From NCBI GenBank assembly GCA_035272265.1, contig DATEQV010000436.1, positions 1 to 7,374 of the forward strand: a DNA stretch of 7,374 nucleotides, written 5' to 3'. Of this stretch, positions 1-7,361 are shown in pieces. A program made the translations under genes and the position numbers. How positions within the stretch are numbered: position 1 is the first letter of the stretch; each line of letters opens with the position of its first letter. The DNA is from Acidisphaera sp035272265 (GTDB lineage: Bacteria; Pseudomonadota; Alphaproteobacteria; Acetobacterales; Acetobacteraceae). The notes below the pieces were generated by a model. That model was not told the DNA's origin. It saw nothing but the letters and a program-made list of their open reading frames with translations, and did no database searches.

Positions 1-528
1 GCGGCGCTACGCGACGCGACGGTGGTGTCCGGCCTGATCGGCGGGCCGCGCCGCGCCAGCCTGGGATGCCTGCTGCTGTGGTCGGGGTCCGGGGCGCAGG
101 AGGTGATGATCGCCTGGACGCGCCTGGCCAGGCCCGAGGACGTGGCCGGCTTTGCCGACGAGGTGGAGAACGTGCCGCGCGCGGTGAAGGCCGGCGCCAC
201 CGCGATCGGCGAGGCGTTGATCGCCTGCCTGCGTCTGCTGGGCGCCGCCCCCGCCGCCGCTTCACGGCAGATCGTCGACGTCGCCGGCGACGGGCGGTCC
301 AACGACGGGCCGCCGCCGCAGCCTGCGCGGGACCGCATGGTGGCGGCGGGGATCACGATCAACGGCCTGTGCGTGCTGCACGAGGAGCCGGACCTGCTGG
401 AGAGCTACACGCGCGAGGTGATCGGCGGCCCCGGCGCCTTCGCGCTGACCTGCGCGGATTACGCTGGCTTCGCCGAGGGCATGCGCCGCAAGCTGCTACG
501 CGAGGTCAGCAACGCGCCGGTATCCTGA
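1..528 (+). CDS. DUF1194 domain protein (vWFA-like), 5' end missing
   Basis: The reading frame is already open at base 1 and ends with TGA at 526-528, so the N-terminus lies outside the window; 175 residues are visible. A GTG at 22 is available as a start but probably is not the real one, because the visible residues before it (AALRD) fit the family. DUF1194 proteins are predicted alphaproteobacterial proteins with a von Willebrand factor A-like fold and no established role. Family-like segments seen in order are LLLWSGSGAQEV, the metal-site-like TAIGEAL, DVAGDGRSNDG, the ITINGLCVL strand, VIGGPGAFA, and the C-terminal GMRRKLLREV. The first MIDAS motif (DxSxS) and any signal peptide would be in the missing part. 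It is followed 58 nt later, on the same strand, by an AI-2E-type membrane protein. Family assignment is from recognised motifs; function is unknown. Confidence 0.85.
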   Translation, partial: AALRDATVVSGLIGGPRRASLGCLLLWSGSGAQEVMIAWTRLARPEDVAGFADEVENVPRAVKAGATAIGEALIACLRLLGAAPAAASRQIVDVAGDGRSNDGPPPQPARDRMVAAGITINGLCVLHEEPDLLESYTREVIGGPGAFALTCADYAGFAEGMRRKLLREVSNAPVS

Positions 529-573
529 GCGGGCGATGAACCTTCTTGGCTCGGGCGCGTCATGAACCCCGGC

Positions 574-580
574 GGGGAGA
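574..580 (+). promoter_or_regulatory. Ribosome binding site that decides the transporter start
   Basis: The purine run GGGGAGA ends directly against the ATG at 581, which leaves no spacing for that codon. It lies 6 nt before the in-frame ATG at 587, a normal Shine-Dalgarno distance, so 587 is the preferred start. The GGGG of this site can also pair with CCCC at 567-570 across a 3-nt loop, forming a small hairpin that could mask it. Confidence 0.6.
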
Positions 581-586
581 ATGGTC

Positions 587-1759
587 ATGTCGGGAGCAGC
601 GTTCATCGACGAGCCGGTCCAGGCGATAGCCGAGGAAGTCTCCGCGCTCGCCGCAGCGGCGACCGAGGACACCCCTGCGCCGGTCGCCGTGGCCGATAAC
701 GACATGCCGCTGCCGCGCGACCCGCAGACGATCTTCCTCGGCGGCCTGTTCTTCCTGGCGCTGTTCGGCGCCTTGCACGTTGCCGCCGACATCGCGCTGC
801 CGGTCGTGCTGGCGGTGGTGCTGAAGCTGCTGCTGCAGCCGCTGGTGCGGGTGACGGAGCGGCTGCGGGTGCCCCGCGCGCTGGGCGCACTGCTGGCGCT
901 GGTGCTGGTGATCGGCTGTTTCGCCGGACTGATGTCGGCGCTGGCGGGGCCGGCGGTGTCCTGGGCCGGGAAGCTGCCGGACGCGCTGCCCAAGCTGCTG
1001 CAGCAGCTCGCGGTGCTGAAGGCGCCGCTTGCCGGGATCGAGCACATGCTGCACGGCGCCGAGACGGCGGTGCTCGGTCCGGCCGGCCCGTCGGCGCCGT
1101 CGGCCGCACCGGCGTCGTCGGCACCGAACATCATGGGCGCCGTGTTCTCCGGCACCACCGCGATCGCGGCGACGCTGTTCACGACGTTGCTGGTGCTGTT
1201 CTACCTGCTGGTATCCGGTGAAACCTTCCTGCGCCGCCTGGTTGAAATCCTGCCGCGCTTCGGCGTCAAGCGACAAGCGGTGGAGATGGCGCAGAGTATC
1301 GAGGAGCACATCTCGGCCTATCTGCTGGCCGTGACGGCGATCAATGCCGTTGTCGGCATCCTGACCGGGCTGGTGATGTGGGCGTGCGGGGTGGGCGACC
1401 CGCTGCTGTGGGGCGTGCTGGCCTATCTGCTGAACTACATCCCTATTCTCGGGCCGATCACAGCGTTGACGATCTTCGCAGCGGCCAGCGTGATCTCGCT
1501 GGGGGTGACCTGGGCCGGCGCTCTGCCGGTGGGCCTGTATTTCGGCATCCACGTCATCGAGGGCGAGGTGACCACGCCGATGCTGCTGGCGCGGCGGTTC
1601 ACGATCAACCCGGTGGCCGTGATTCTGTCGCTGGTGCTCTGGTACTGGATGTGGGGCGTGCCGGGCGCAGTGCTCGCGGTGCCGATGCTGGCGATCACCA
1701 AGATCGTCTGCGACGAGATCACGCCGCTGAAGGCGTTCGGGCATTTCCTCGAAGGATGA
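587..1759 (+). CDS. AI-2E family transporter (PerM/YdiK-like membrane protein)
   Basis: Polytopic inner-membrane protein of the AI-2E/PerM (UPF0118) family, 390 residues from the preferred ATG at 587 (392 from ATG 581), close to the usual family size. Family members include exporters linked to autoinducer-2 and others linked to sodium or proton antiport; the substrate here cannot be read from sequence. It has a soluble Ala-rich N-terminus of about 45 residues, then hydrophobic segments near residues 47-82 and 98-120. A Pro/Ala/Ser-rich linker (about 163-180) follows, then a second membrane block near 190-210 and 246-373. Family signatures are LLNYIPILGP (about 281-290), TPMLLARRFTINP near 330-342 and the C-terminal WGVPGAVLAVPML. 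It lies 58 nt after the DUF1194 gene and converges with brnA across 24 nt. The family call is firm, the transport role is not. Confidence 0.9.
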   Translation: MSGAAFIDEPVQAIAEEVSALAAAATEDTPAPVAVADNDMPLPRDPQTIFLGGLFFLALFGALHVAADIALPVVLAVVLKLLLQPLVRVTERLRVPRALGALLALVLVIGCFAGLMSALAGPAVSWAGKLPDALPKLLQQLAVLKAPLAGIEHMLHGAETAVLGPAGPSAPSAAPASSAPNIMGAVFSGTTAIAATLFTTLLVLFYLLVSGETFLRRLVEILPRFGVKRQAVEMAQSIEEHISAYLLAVTAINAVVGILTGLVMWACGVGDPLLWGVLAYLLNYIPILGPITALTIFAAASVISLGVTWAGALPVGLYFGIHVIEGEVTTPMLLARRFTINPVAVILSLVLWYWMWGVPGAVLAVPMLAITKIVCDEITPLKAFGHFLEG

Positions 1760-1783
1760 GCGACGGGAGGCTGCAGGGCGGGG

Positions 1784-2083
1784 TCAGCGCCCGCGCTGCT
1801 CCTGAGCGTTCATATACGCCCGCAGAATGGCGTTGATCCTGGTCTGATAGCCGCGCTCCCGGCGGAACCAAGCCAGAAGGTCGGCGTCCAGCCGCATCGT
1901 GACCACCTCCTTCGGCTTCGGCAGCACGACGCGCGCATGCGTCCAGAAGCTCTCGTCCGTAGGCCGAATGTCAGGGTCGCTGAGGATGCCCGCGTGGACC
2001 TCTTCGTCGGTCATCTTCTGCAGGCGCTTCCAGTCGGTCTTCGGCTTAGTCTTCGACGTGCGCCCAGAAGTATCGTCGTTCAT
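1784..2083 (-). CDS. brnA: BrnA antitoxin
   Basis: A 99-residue antitoxin of the BrnA family, which neutralises the BrnT ribonuclease and, in the studied Brucella pair, binds DNA to repress its own operon. The N-terminus is polar (residues 1-20). A family segment DWKRLQKMTDEEV (17-29) leads to VVLPKPKEVVTMRLDADLL (52-70), the beta-strand of a ribbon-helix-helix domain, and then AWFRRERGYQTRINAILRAYM (71-91), the helices. The phrase GYQTRINA is highly typical of BrnA. The ATG at 2083 lies inside the end of brnT, giving a 38-nt overlap in a different frame, and has a good Shine-Dalgarno site upstream. It is the last minus-strand gene here and converges with the transporter. The family call is firm; autorepression is inferred from the family and from repeats upstream of brnT. 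Confidence 0.93.
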   Translation of the reverse strand: MNDDTSGRTSKTKPKTDWKRLQKMTDEEVHAGILSDPDIRPTDESFWTHARVVLPKPKEVVTMRLDADLLAWFRRERGYQTRINAILRAYMNAQEQRGR

Positions 2084-2327
2084 GCGGTTCGGCCCTCCAC
2101 GCCGAAATCAGGTGCCGATCGCCGTTATCTCGATCGGTGTAGATGACGGTGATCTCCACACCGTTCACGAGGCCGACGGCGTACACCCGGCTCTCGCCGT
2201 AGTCGAAGCCATCATCTTCGCGCTCGACCGTTGGCCCGTCGAAGATGCGCTTCGCATCTTCGAAAGCGATTCCATGCCGTCGGGCATTGATCGCGTTCTT
2301 CCTGGGATCCCACGTAAATCGCGTCAC
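2046..2327 (-). CDS. brnT: BrnT toxin (RelE-like ribonuclease)
   Basis: A 93-residue type II toxin. BrnT of Brucella has a RelE-type fold and blocks translation by cleaving RNA; BrnA binding inactivates it. Family features visible are the N-terminal RFTWDPRKNAINARRHGIAF (3-22), the AKRIFDGP segment (25-32), the central strands GESRVYAVGLVNG and ITVIYTDRD (44-67), and the C-terminal HLISAWRAEPHERRYF (72-87). The start is a GTG at 2327, the only usable start codon: the next codons upstream in frame are non-start codons and then TAA at 2346-2348. The family normally begins just before F-x-WD, which supports this start. No Shine-Dalgarno is visible and the candidate -10 box ends 2 nt before the GTG, so the transcript may be leaderless. 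The usual ISAR motif reads ISAW here (W77). brnA overlaps its last 38 nt. Confidence 0.93.
   Translation of the reverse strand: MTRFTWDPRKNAINARRHGIAFEDAKRIFDGPTVEREDDGFDYGESRVYAVGLVNGVEITVIYTDRDNGDRHLISAWRAEPHERRYFWAHVED
2093..2098 (-). promoter_or_regulatory. Ribosome binding site of brnA, inside brnT
   Basis: On the minus strand GGAGGG lies 9 nt upstream of the brnA ATG, within the brnT reading frame. This strong site contrasts with brnT itself, which has no visible Shine-Dalgarno. The asymmetry would favour making more antitoxin than toxin from one transcript, which is an inference. Confidence 0.55.
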
Positions 2328-2350
2328 TATATTTACGATATGTATTTACG
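2313..2350 (-). promoter_or_regulatory. Candidate BrnA operator: three CGTAAAT repeats
   Basis: The 7-mer CGTAAAT occurs three times in 38 bp: in plus orientation at 2313-2319, and as ATTTACG at 2331-2337 and 2344-2350. The last two extend to an 8-bp direct repeat (TATTTACG) spaced 13 bp start to start. The first forms an inverted pair with the second across 11 nt. They cover the spacer, the -10 box and the first codons of brnT. Ribbon-helix-helix repressors such as BrnA bind short repeated half-sites over their own promoters, so an autorepression operator is the natural reading. Binding itself is inferred. Confidence 0.5.
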
Positions 2351-2358
2351 TTCGTCAA
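2330..2358 (-). promoter_or_regulatory. Candidate sigma-70 promoter of brnTA
   Basis: Read on the minus strand, TTGACG (2358-2353) is a five-of-six match to the -35 consensus. A 17-nt spacer follows, then TAAATA (2335-2330) as a weak -10 box. The -10 box ends two bases before the brnT GTG, so transcription would begin at or just inside the start codon, giving a leaderless or nearly leaderless message. The region is markedly AT-rich against its surroundings. Assigned by eye. Confidence 0.5.
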
Positions 2359-2373
2359 GCAGAGGCCGGCGGC

Positions 2374-2931
2374 TCAAGCTCGCAAGTTATCCGGTATCCT
2401 CAGCCCCAGCCGCACCGGCACGTCCCACACCTCGCGCACCTGCCGGACCGGGCGGAAGCCGGCGCGGATGTAGCCGGGCAGCGCGCGCGGGTGGTCGGCG
2501 GTGCAGGTGTTCACCGTCACCCAGCGCGGACCGGCGGCCCAACAGGCGTCGATCGCGGCGCGCAGGAACGCCGCCCCCGTGCCCCGTCCGAGCGCATGCG
2601 GCATCAGGCCGAAGTAGCTCAGGTTCATGTCCGGCCGGGCTCGGCCATCCAGCTCGAAGAAGCCGGCGGGCTGGCCGTCCTCGTACAGCACGTGGATCGA
2701 GACGTGCTTGTCGGCCAGCAGCGCGGCCAGATCACCGTCCGGCATCGTGCGCCGCAGCCACCAGACGTAATCCGCACCCACCGTGTCGTACAGGAAGCGG
2801 TAGAGCGCGACGGTCGGCCGGCGGACGCGAACCAGCTGGGTGGTCGGCGGCAGCGGCAGCGGTGGCATGCTCGGCGGCAGTTCCATGCGCAGGAACGTCA
2901 CCGTCACCGCCACACGGACCACCGGCTCCAT
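2374..2931 (-). CDS. GNAT family N-acetyltransferase
   Basis: A 185-residue protein of the GCN5-related acetyltransferase superfamily, which transfers acetyl groups from acetyl-CoA to amines; the substrate is unknown. The N-terminal part VTVTFLRMELPP (9-20) and YRFLYDTVGADYVWWLRR (44-61) fits a subfamily I recognise from Rhodospirillales. The core strand HVLYEDGQPAGFFELD (80-95) leads to motif A, LSYFGLMPHALGRGTGAAFL (104-123), whose GRGTG stretch fits the pyrophosphate loop. VTVNTCTADHPRALPGYIRAGF (138-159) is the C-terminal acetyltransferase strand-helix. The ATG at 2931 is chosen because it has a purine stretch (GAGAG) nearby and keeps the family N-terminus; the next Met (residue 16) has no Shine-Dalgarno. 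It lies 51 nt after rpoD on the same strand behind a hairpin, so it may be a low-level tail of that operon. No link to sigma factor function is shown. Confidence 0.88.
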   Translation of the reverse strand: MEPVVRVAVTVTFLRMELPPSMPPLPLPPTTQLVRVRRPTVALYRFLYDTVGADYVWWLRRTMPDGDLAALLADKHVSIHVLYEDGQPAGFFELDGRARPDMNLSYFGLMPHALGRGTGAAFLRAAIDACWAAGPRWVTVNTCTADHPRALPGYIRAGFRPVRQVREVWDVPVRLGLRIPDNLRA

Positions 2932-2957
2932 CGCAAACTCTCTGCGCCGCCTACAAC

Positions 2958-2982
2958 AGCTGCGCCATCAGCACGCGCAGCC
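2958..2982 (-). terminator. Hairpin between rpoD and the GNAT gene (weak terminator or attenuator)
   Basis: On the minus strand, immediately after the rpoD stop, GCTGCGC (2981-2975) can pair perfectly with GCGCAGC (2965-2959) across a 9-nt loop; a G-U pair can extend the stem to 8 bp. It is followed by TGTTGTAGG and not a clean run of T, so a full intrinsic terminator is unlikely. Partial termination, or protection of the rpoD mRNA 3' end, is plausible. Confidence 0.4.
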
Positions 2983-4941
<1,959 letters not shown>

Positions 4942-4984
4942 AGGGGTCTCCGGAAAAATTCAGCCTCTATATAAGGGCGCGGCC
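4942..4984 (-). promoter_or_regulatory. dnaG-rpoD spacer with rpoD ribosome binding site
   Basis: This 43-nt spacer between the dnaG stop and the rpoD ATG carries GGAGA (4951-4947), 5 nt before the start. Upstream of it, on the minus strand, is an AT-rich TTATATAGAGG element and the U-rich GAATTTTTCC, unusual against the GC-rich background. TATATA could be a -10 box for an internal rpoD promoter, though I see no well-spaced -35. The U-rich part resembles an RNase E type site; in E. coli the dnaG-rpoD spacer is cleaved by RNase E. Only the ribosome site is well supported. Confidence 0.4.
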
Positions 4985-6757
4985 TTAAGCCTCGGCTTCG
5001 CCCGGCTCGCGCATCAGCTTCTTTTGCGCCCGGACCAGGGCGACGAGCCGGCGCTGGTTGGTCTCGTCGGGTTCCTCGGCCATCCGCCGCTGGGCCTCGG
5101 CGATCTCCGCGTCCAACCGGCGCGGGTCGAGCAGCCCGAAGAAGTGCCACCAGCCGTCCTCGGCATCGGCCGGCATGGCGTCCGGGGCCGCGCAGCGCGG
5201 CAGCGGAAGCGGGGTATCCGACAGGGCCAGGTGGACTGCTCCCGTCAGTCCGAGACCCGCGAGGTGGTCAAGCAGCGAAGGCGAGTCAAGCACTTGCTGC
5301 GCATGGATGGTGTCGATCAGCGCGTGGCGCAGCTGATCGAGCGCCGCCGGCATCGCGATATCGCGGTAGGCGTGGTCGACGTCGTGCAGCAGGTCGGGGT
5401 GGCGCAGCAGGATGGCGGTGAGCACGCGGACGCGCTCGGCAGCGGCGTCGCCCGCCGAGGCGGTGGGCCGGGTGACCCGGACGGGCGGTGGCGCGAAGGT
5501 GCGGCGGCGACTGGCGAAGAAGCGGTCCAGCAGGACACGGCGGTATTCGGACGCCAGCGCGCGGTCAGGGATCTGACGGGCCGCGTCCTTCAGCCGCTGG
5601 TGGAAGGCGGCTTGGGCTTCCGGCGTTTTTCCAACAGCCTCCGAGAGGAAGCCGTAAAGCGCGTCGGCTAGCGACTGAGGCGCCTCGAGCCGTTCCTTAA
5701 ACTTTCCCGGCCCTTCGCTGCGAACGAGACTGTCAGGGTCCTGCTTCTCGGGTAGCGCCACAAACTTCAGCGTGCGGTCCGGCGCGAGATGGGGCAGCGC
5801 CACCATGGCAGCGCGATGGGCGGCTCGGCGGCCGGCGTCGTCGCCGTCGAAGCACAGCACCGGCGCGGGCGACAGGCGCCACAGCGCGTCGAGCTGTTCC
5901 TCGGTCAGCGCGGTGCCGAGCGGGGCAACGGCGCCGGCCAGTCCGGCCTGATGCAGGGCGATGACGTCCATATAGCCTTCGACGGCGACCAGGGTGGCGC
6001 CGACGCGCACCCCGGCGGTCGCGAGGTCGAGGCCGTAGAGGGTGCGGCGCTTGGAAAACAGTGGCGTCTCGGGGCCGTTGACGTATTTCGGCTGCCCGTC
6101 GCCCAGCGTGCGGCCGCCGAAACTGACGATCCGGCCGCGCCGGTCGCGGATCGGGAACATCACCCGGTTGAAGAACAGGTCGGCGGCCGGGCGGTCGTCC
6201 TCGGCGAGACGCATCAGGCCCGCCTCGGCCAGCAGCGGCGCCTCGATCCCGTCTCGCGCAAGTTCGGCGGCGAGCGCGCCCCGCCCCTCGCCCGACCAGC
6301 CGAGGCCGAAGCGGCGGATCGTCTCCTCGGACAGCCCGCGGCCGCGCAGGTAGTCGAGCGCGGCGCGGCCCTCGGGCAGGAACAGACGGCGCTGGTAGGA
6401 GCGCGACGCCGCCTCGAGCACGTCGGCCAACGTGGCGCGGTGCCGGTCGGCCTCGGCGGCCTCGGGCGAGGGTTTCGGCACCTCCAGCCCGGCCTCGGCC
6501 GCGAGCATCGCCACCGCGTCGGGGAACGTCGCCCCCTCGGACTCCATCACGAAGGTGACCGCGTCGCCGTGCTTGCCGCAGCCGAAGCAATGGTAGTGGT
6601 CGTCGTAGACGTAGAAGGACGGGGTCTTCTCGTTGTGGAACGGGCAGCAGCCCTTCCACTGCCGGCCCGACCGGGCGAGCTTGACCCGCCGCCCGATCAG
6701 GGCGGGCAGCGGCGTGCGGGCGCGCAGCTCGTCGAGGAAGCCGGCCGGCAGCGGCAT
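4985..6757 (-). CDS. dnaG: DNA primase DnaG
   Basis: Synthesises the RNA primers for DNA replication, working with the DnaB helicase at the fork. Its 590 residues compare with about 580 in E. coli. The N-terminal CHC2 zinc-binding domain has ligands C38, H41, C57 and C60 (CPFH and CFGCG). The RNA polymerase core includes ALDYLRGRGLSEETIRRFGLGW (133-154), FNRVMFPIRDRRGRIVSFGG (196-215) and PKYVNGPETPLFSKRRTLYG (223-242). The TOPRIM catalytic part shows VEGYMDVIAL with E260, then FDGDDAGRRA with D304 and D306, the expected metal-binding acids. The remainder, from roughly residue 440, is the variable helicase-binding C-terminus. The ATG at 6757 begins 3 nt after the yqeY stop, with GAGGG abutting it, so translation is probably coupled to yqeY. 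rpoD follows 43 nt downstream. No catalytic residue is missing. Confidence 0.98.
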   Translation of the reverse strand: MPLPAGFLDELRARTPLPALIGRRVKLARSGRQWKGCCPFHNEKTPSFYVYDDHYHCFGCGKHGDAVTFVMESEGATFPDAVAMLAAEAGLEVPKPSPEAAEADRHRATLADVLEAASRSYQRRLFLPEGRAALDYLRGRGLSEETIRRFGLGWSGEGRGALAAELARDGIEAPLLAEAGLMRLAEDDRPAADLFFNRVMFPIRDRRGRIVSFGGRTLGDGQPKYVNGPETPLFSKRRTLYGLDLATAGVRVGATLVAVEGYMDVIALHQAGLAGAVAPLGTALTEEQLDALWRLSPAPVLCFDGDDAGRRAAHRAAMVALPHLAPDRTLKFVALPEKQDPDSLVRSEGPGKFKERLEAPQSLADALYGFLSEAVGKTPEAQAAFHQRLKDAARQIPDRALASEYRRVLLDRFFASRRRTFAPPPVRVTRPTASAGDAAAERVRVLTAILLRHPDLLHDVDHAYRDIAMPAALDQLRHALIDTIHAQQVLDSPSLLDHLAGLGLTGAVHLALSDTPLPLPRCAAPDAMPADAEDGWWHFFGLLDPRRLDAEIAEAQRRMAEEPDETNQRRLVALVRAQKKLMREPGEAEA

Positions 6758-6760
6758 CCC

Positions 6761-7219
6761 TCAGCCGCCGAGCCGGGCTTTCACCAGCGGACCGGCCACC
6801 GCCATGTCGAGCGTGGCCGCATGTTTCGCCTTCAGCGCCGCCATGACGCGGCCCATGTCCTTGACCGAGGTCGCGCCGGTCTCGGCGATGGCCTCGGCAA
6901 CGGCGGCTTCGGCGGCGGCGGCGTCCATCGCCTGCGGCAGGAAGCCTTCGATCACCGCGATCTCGGCTTCCTCCTTGTCGACGAGGTCCTGGCGCTTGCC
7001 CTGGCGGTAGAGCTCGACCGATTCGCGGCGCGACTTGATCATGCCGCGCAGCATCTGCCGGACCTCGTCGTCGGAGACCTGGGCGACGCCCTTCGGTCGG
7101 GACGCGATGTCGGTGTCCTTCAGCCGGGCGAGGATCATGCGGATCGTCGAGGTGCGCGGCGCGTCGCCGGCCCGCATCGACGACTTCAGGGCCTCGGTGA
7201 ACTGGGTGCGCAGGTCCAT
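6761..7219 (-). CDS. GatB/YqeY domain-containing protein
   Basis: A 152-residue stand-alone YqeY protein, the usual size. The fold resembles the C-terminal tail of GatB, the amidotransferase subunit that makes Gln-tRNA or Asn-tRNA, but the role of free YqeY is not established; tRNA-related activity is only suggested by homology. Recognisable segments are LRTQFTEALKSSMRAGD (3-19), STIRMILARLKD (24-35), MIKSRRESVELYRQGKRQDL (60-79), the EEAEIAVIEGFLPQAM block (83-98) and the C-terminal DMGRVMAALKAKHAATLDMA (121-140) with VKARLGG (146-152). The ATG at 7219 has no clear Shine-Dalgarno. Only 23 bp separate it from a 132-bp inverted-repeat element, and an upstream frame ends in TGATG overlapping this start. 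It leads the yqeY-dnaG-rpoD operon, an arrangement common in alphaproteobacteria. Confidence 0.95.
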   Translation of the reverse strand: MDLRTQFTEALKSSMRAGDAPRTSTIRMILARLKDTDIASRPKGVAQVSDDEVRQMLRGMIKSRRESVELYRQGKRQDLVDKEEAEIAVIEGFLPQAMDAAAAEAAVAEAIAETGATSVKDMGRVMAALKAKHAATLDMAVAGPLVKARLGG

Positions 7220-7228
7220 CAGGATATC

Positions 7229-7256
7229 TTTATGCCTAGCAGCCTGTCGGAGTTAA
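7229..7256 (-). promoter_or_regulatory. Possible hybrid promoter reading out of the terminal repeat toward yqeY
   Basis: On the minus strand, TTAACT (7256-7251), almost entirely in the left inverted repeat, matches the -35 consensus at four of six bases. After a 16-nt spacer, CATAAA (7234-7229) in the host flank matches the -10 consensus at four of six. Insertion sequences are known to create such outward hybrid promoters, but each box is weak and the call is by eye. Confidence 0.25.
7243..7255 (+). repeat. Left 13-bp terminal inverted repeat
   Basis: CCTGTCGGAGTTA, a perfect inverted match to the final 13 bases of the window. Flanking bases to its left read CCTAGCAG. The repeat lies 23 bp upstream of the yqeY start codon. 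Confidence 0.75.
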
Positions 7257-7361
7257 GCACAAACCACGAACAAATCGGAGATTTCTTTCGATACTTCGCG
7301 GTTCTGCACAACAAGAGAATCCGCCGGTGGCCGTTGGCGACATATTCATCCGCAAAACTGC

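Noticed and set aside
22..528. GTG at 22 as the true start of the DUF1194 gene
   Set aside because: The frame is open back to base 1, the preceding residues fit the family, and the first metal-binding motif is missing, so the gene is cut by the window edge.
560..1744. 394-residue minus-strand frame opposite the transporter
   Set aside because: Rich in Gln, Arg and His, with no recognisable domain, and fully opposite a clear AI-2E family gene; a shadow frame.
1776..1792. Possible bidirectional terminator between the transporter and brnA
   Set aside because: GGGCG and CGCCC can form a 5-bp stem with a 7-nt loop, but there is no T run on either side and the stem enters the brnA coding end. Too weak to annotate.
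5733..6659. 308-residue frame on the same strand as dnaG but in another register
   Set aside because: It lies inside dnaG, is Arg/Gly/Pro-rich, and has no motif, whereas the dnaG frame carries the zinc and TOPRIM residues.
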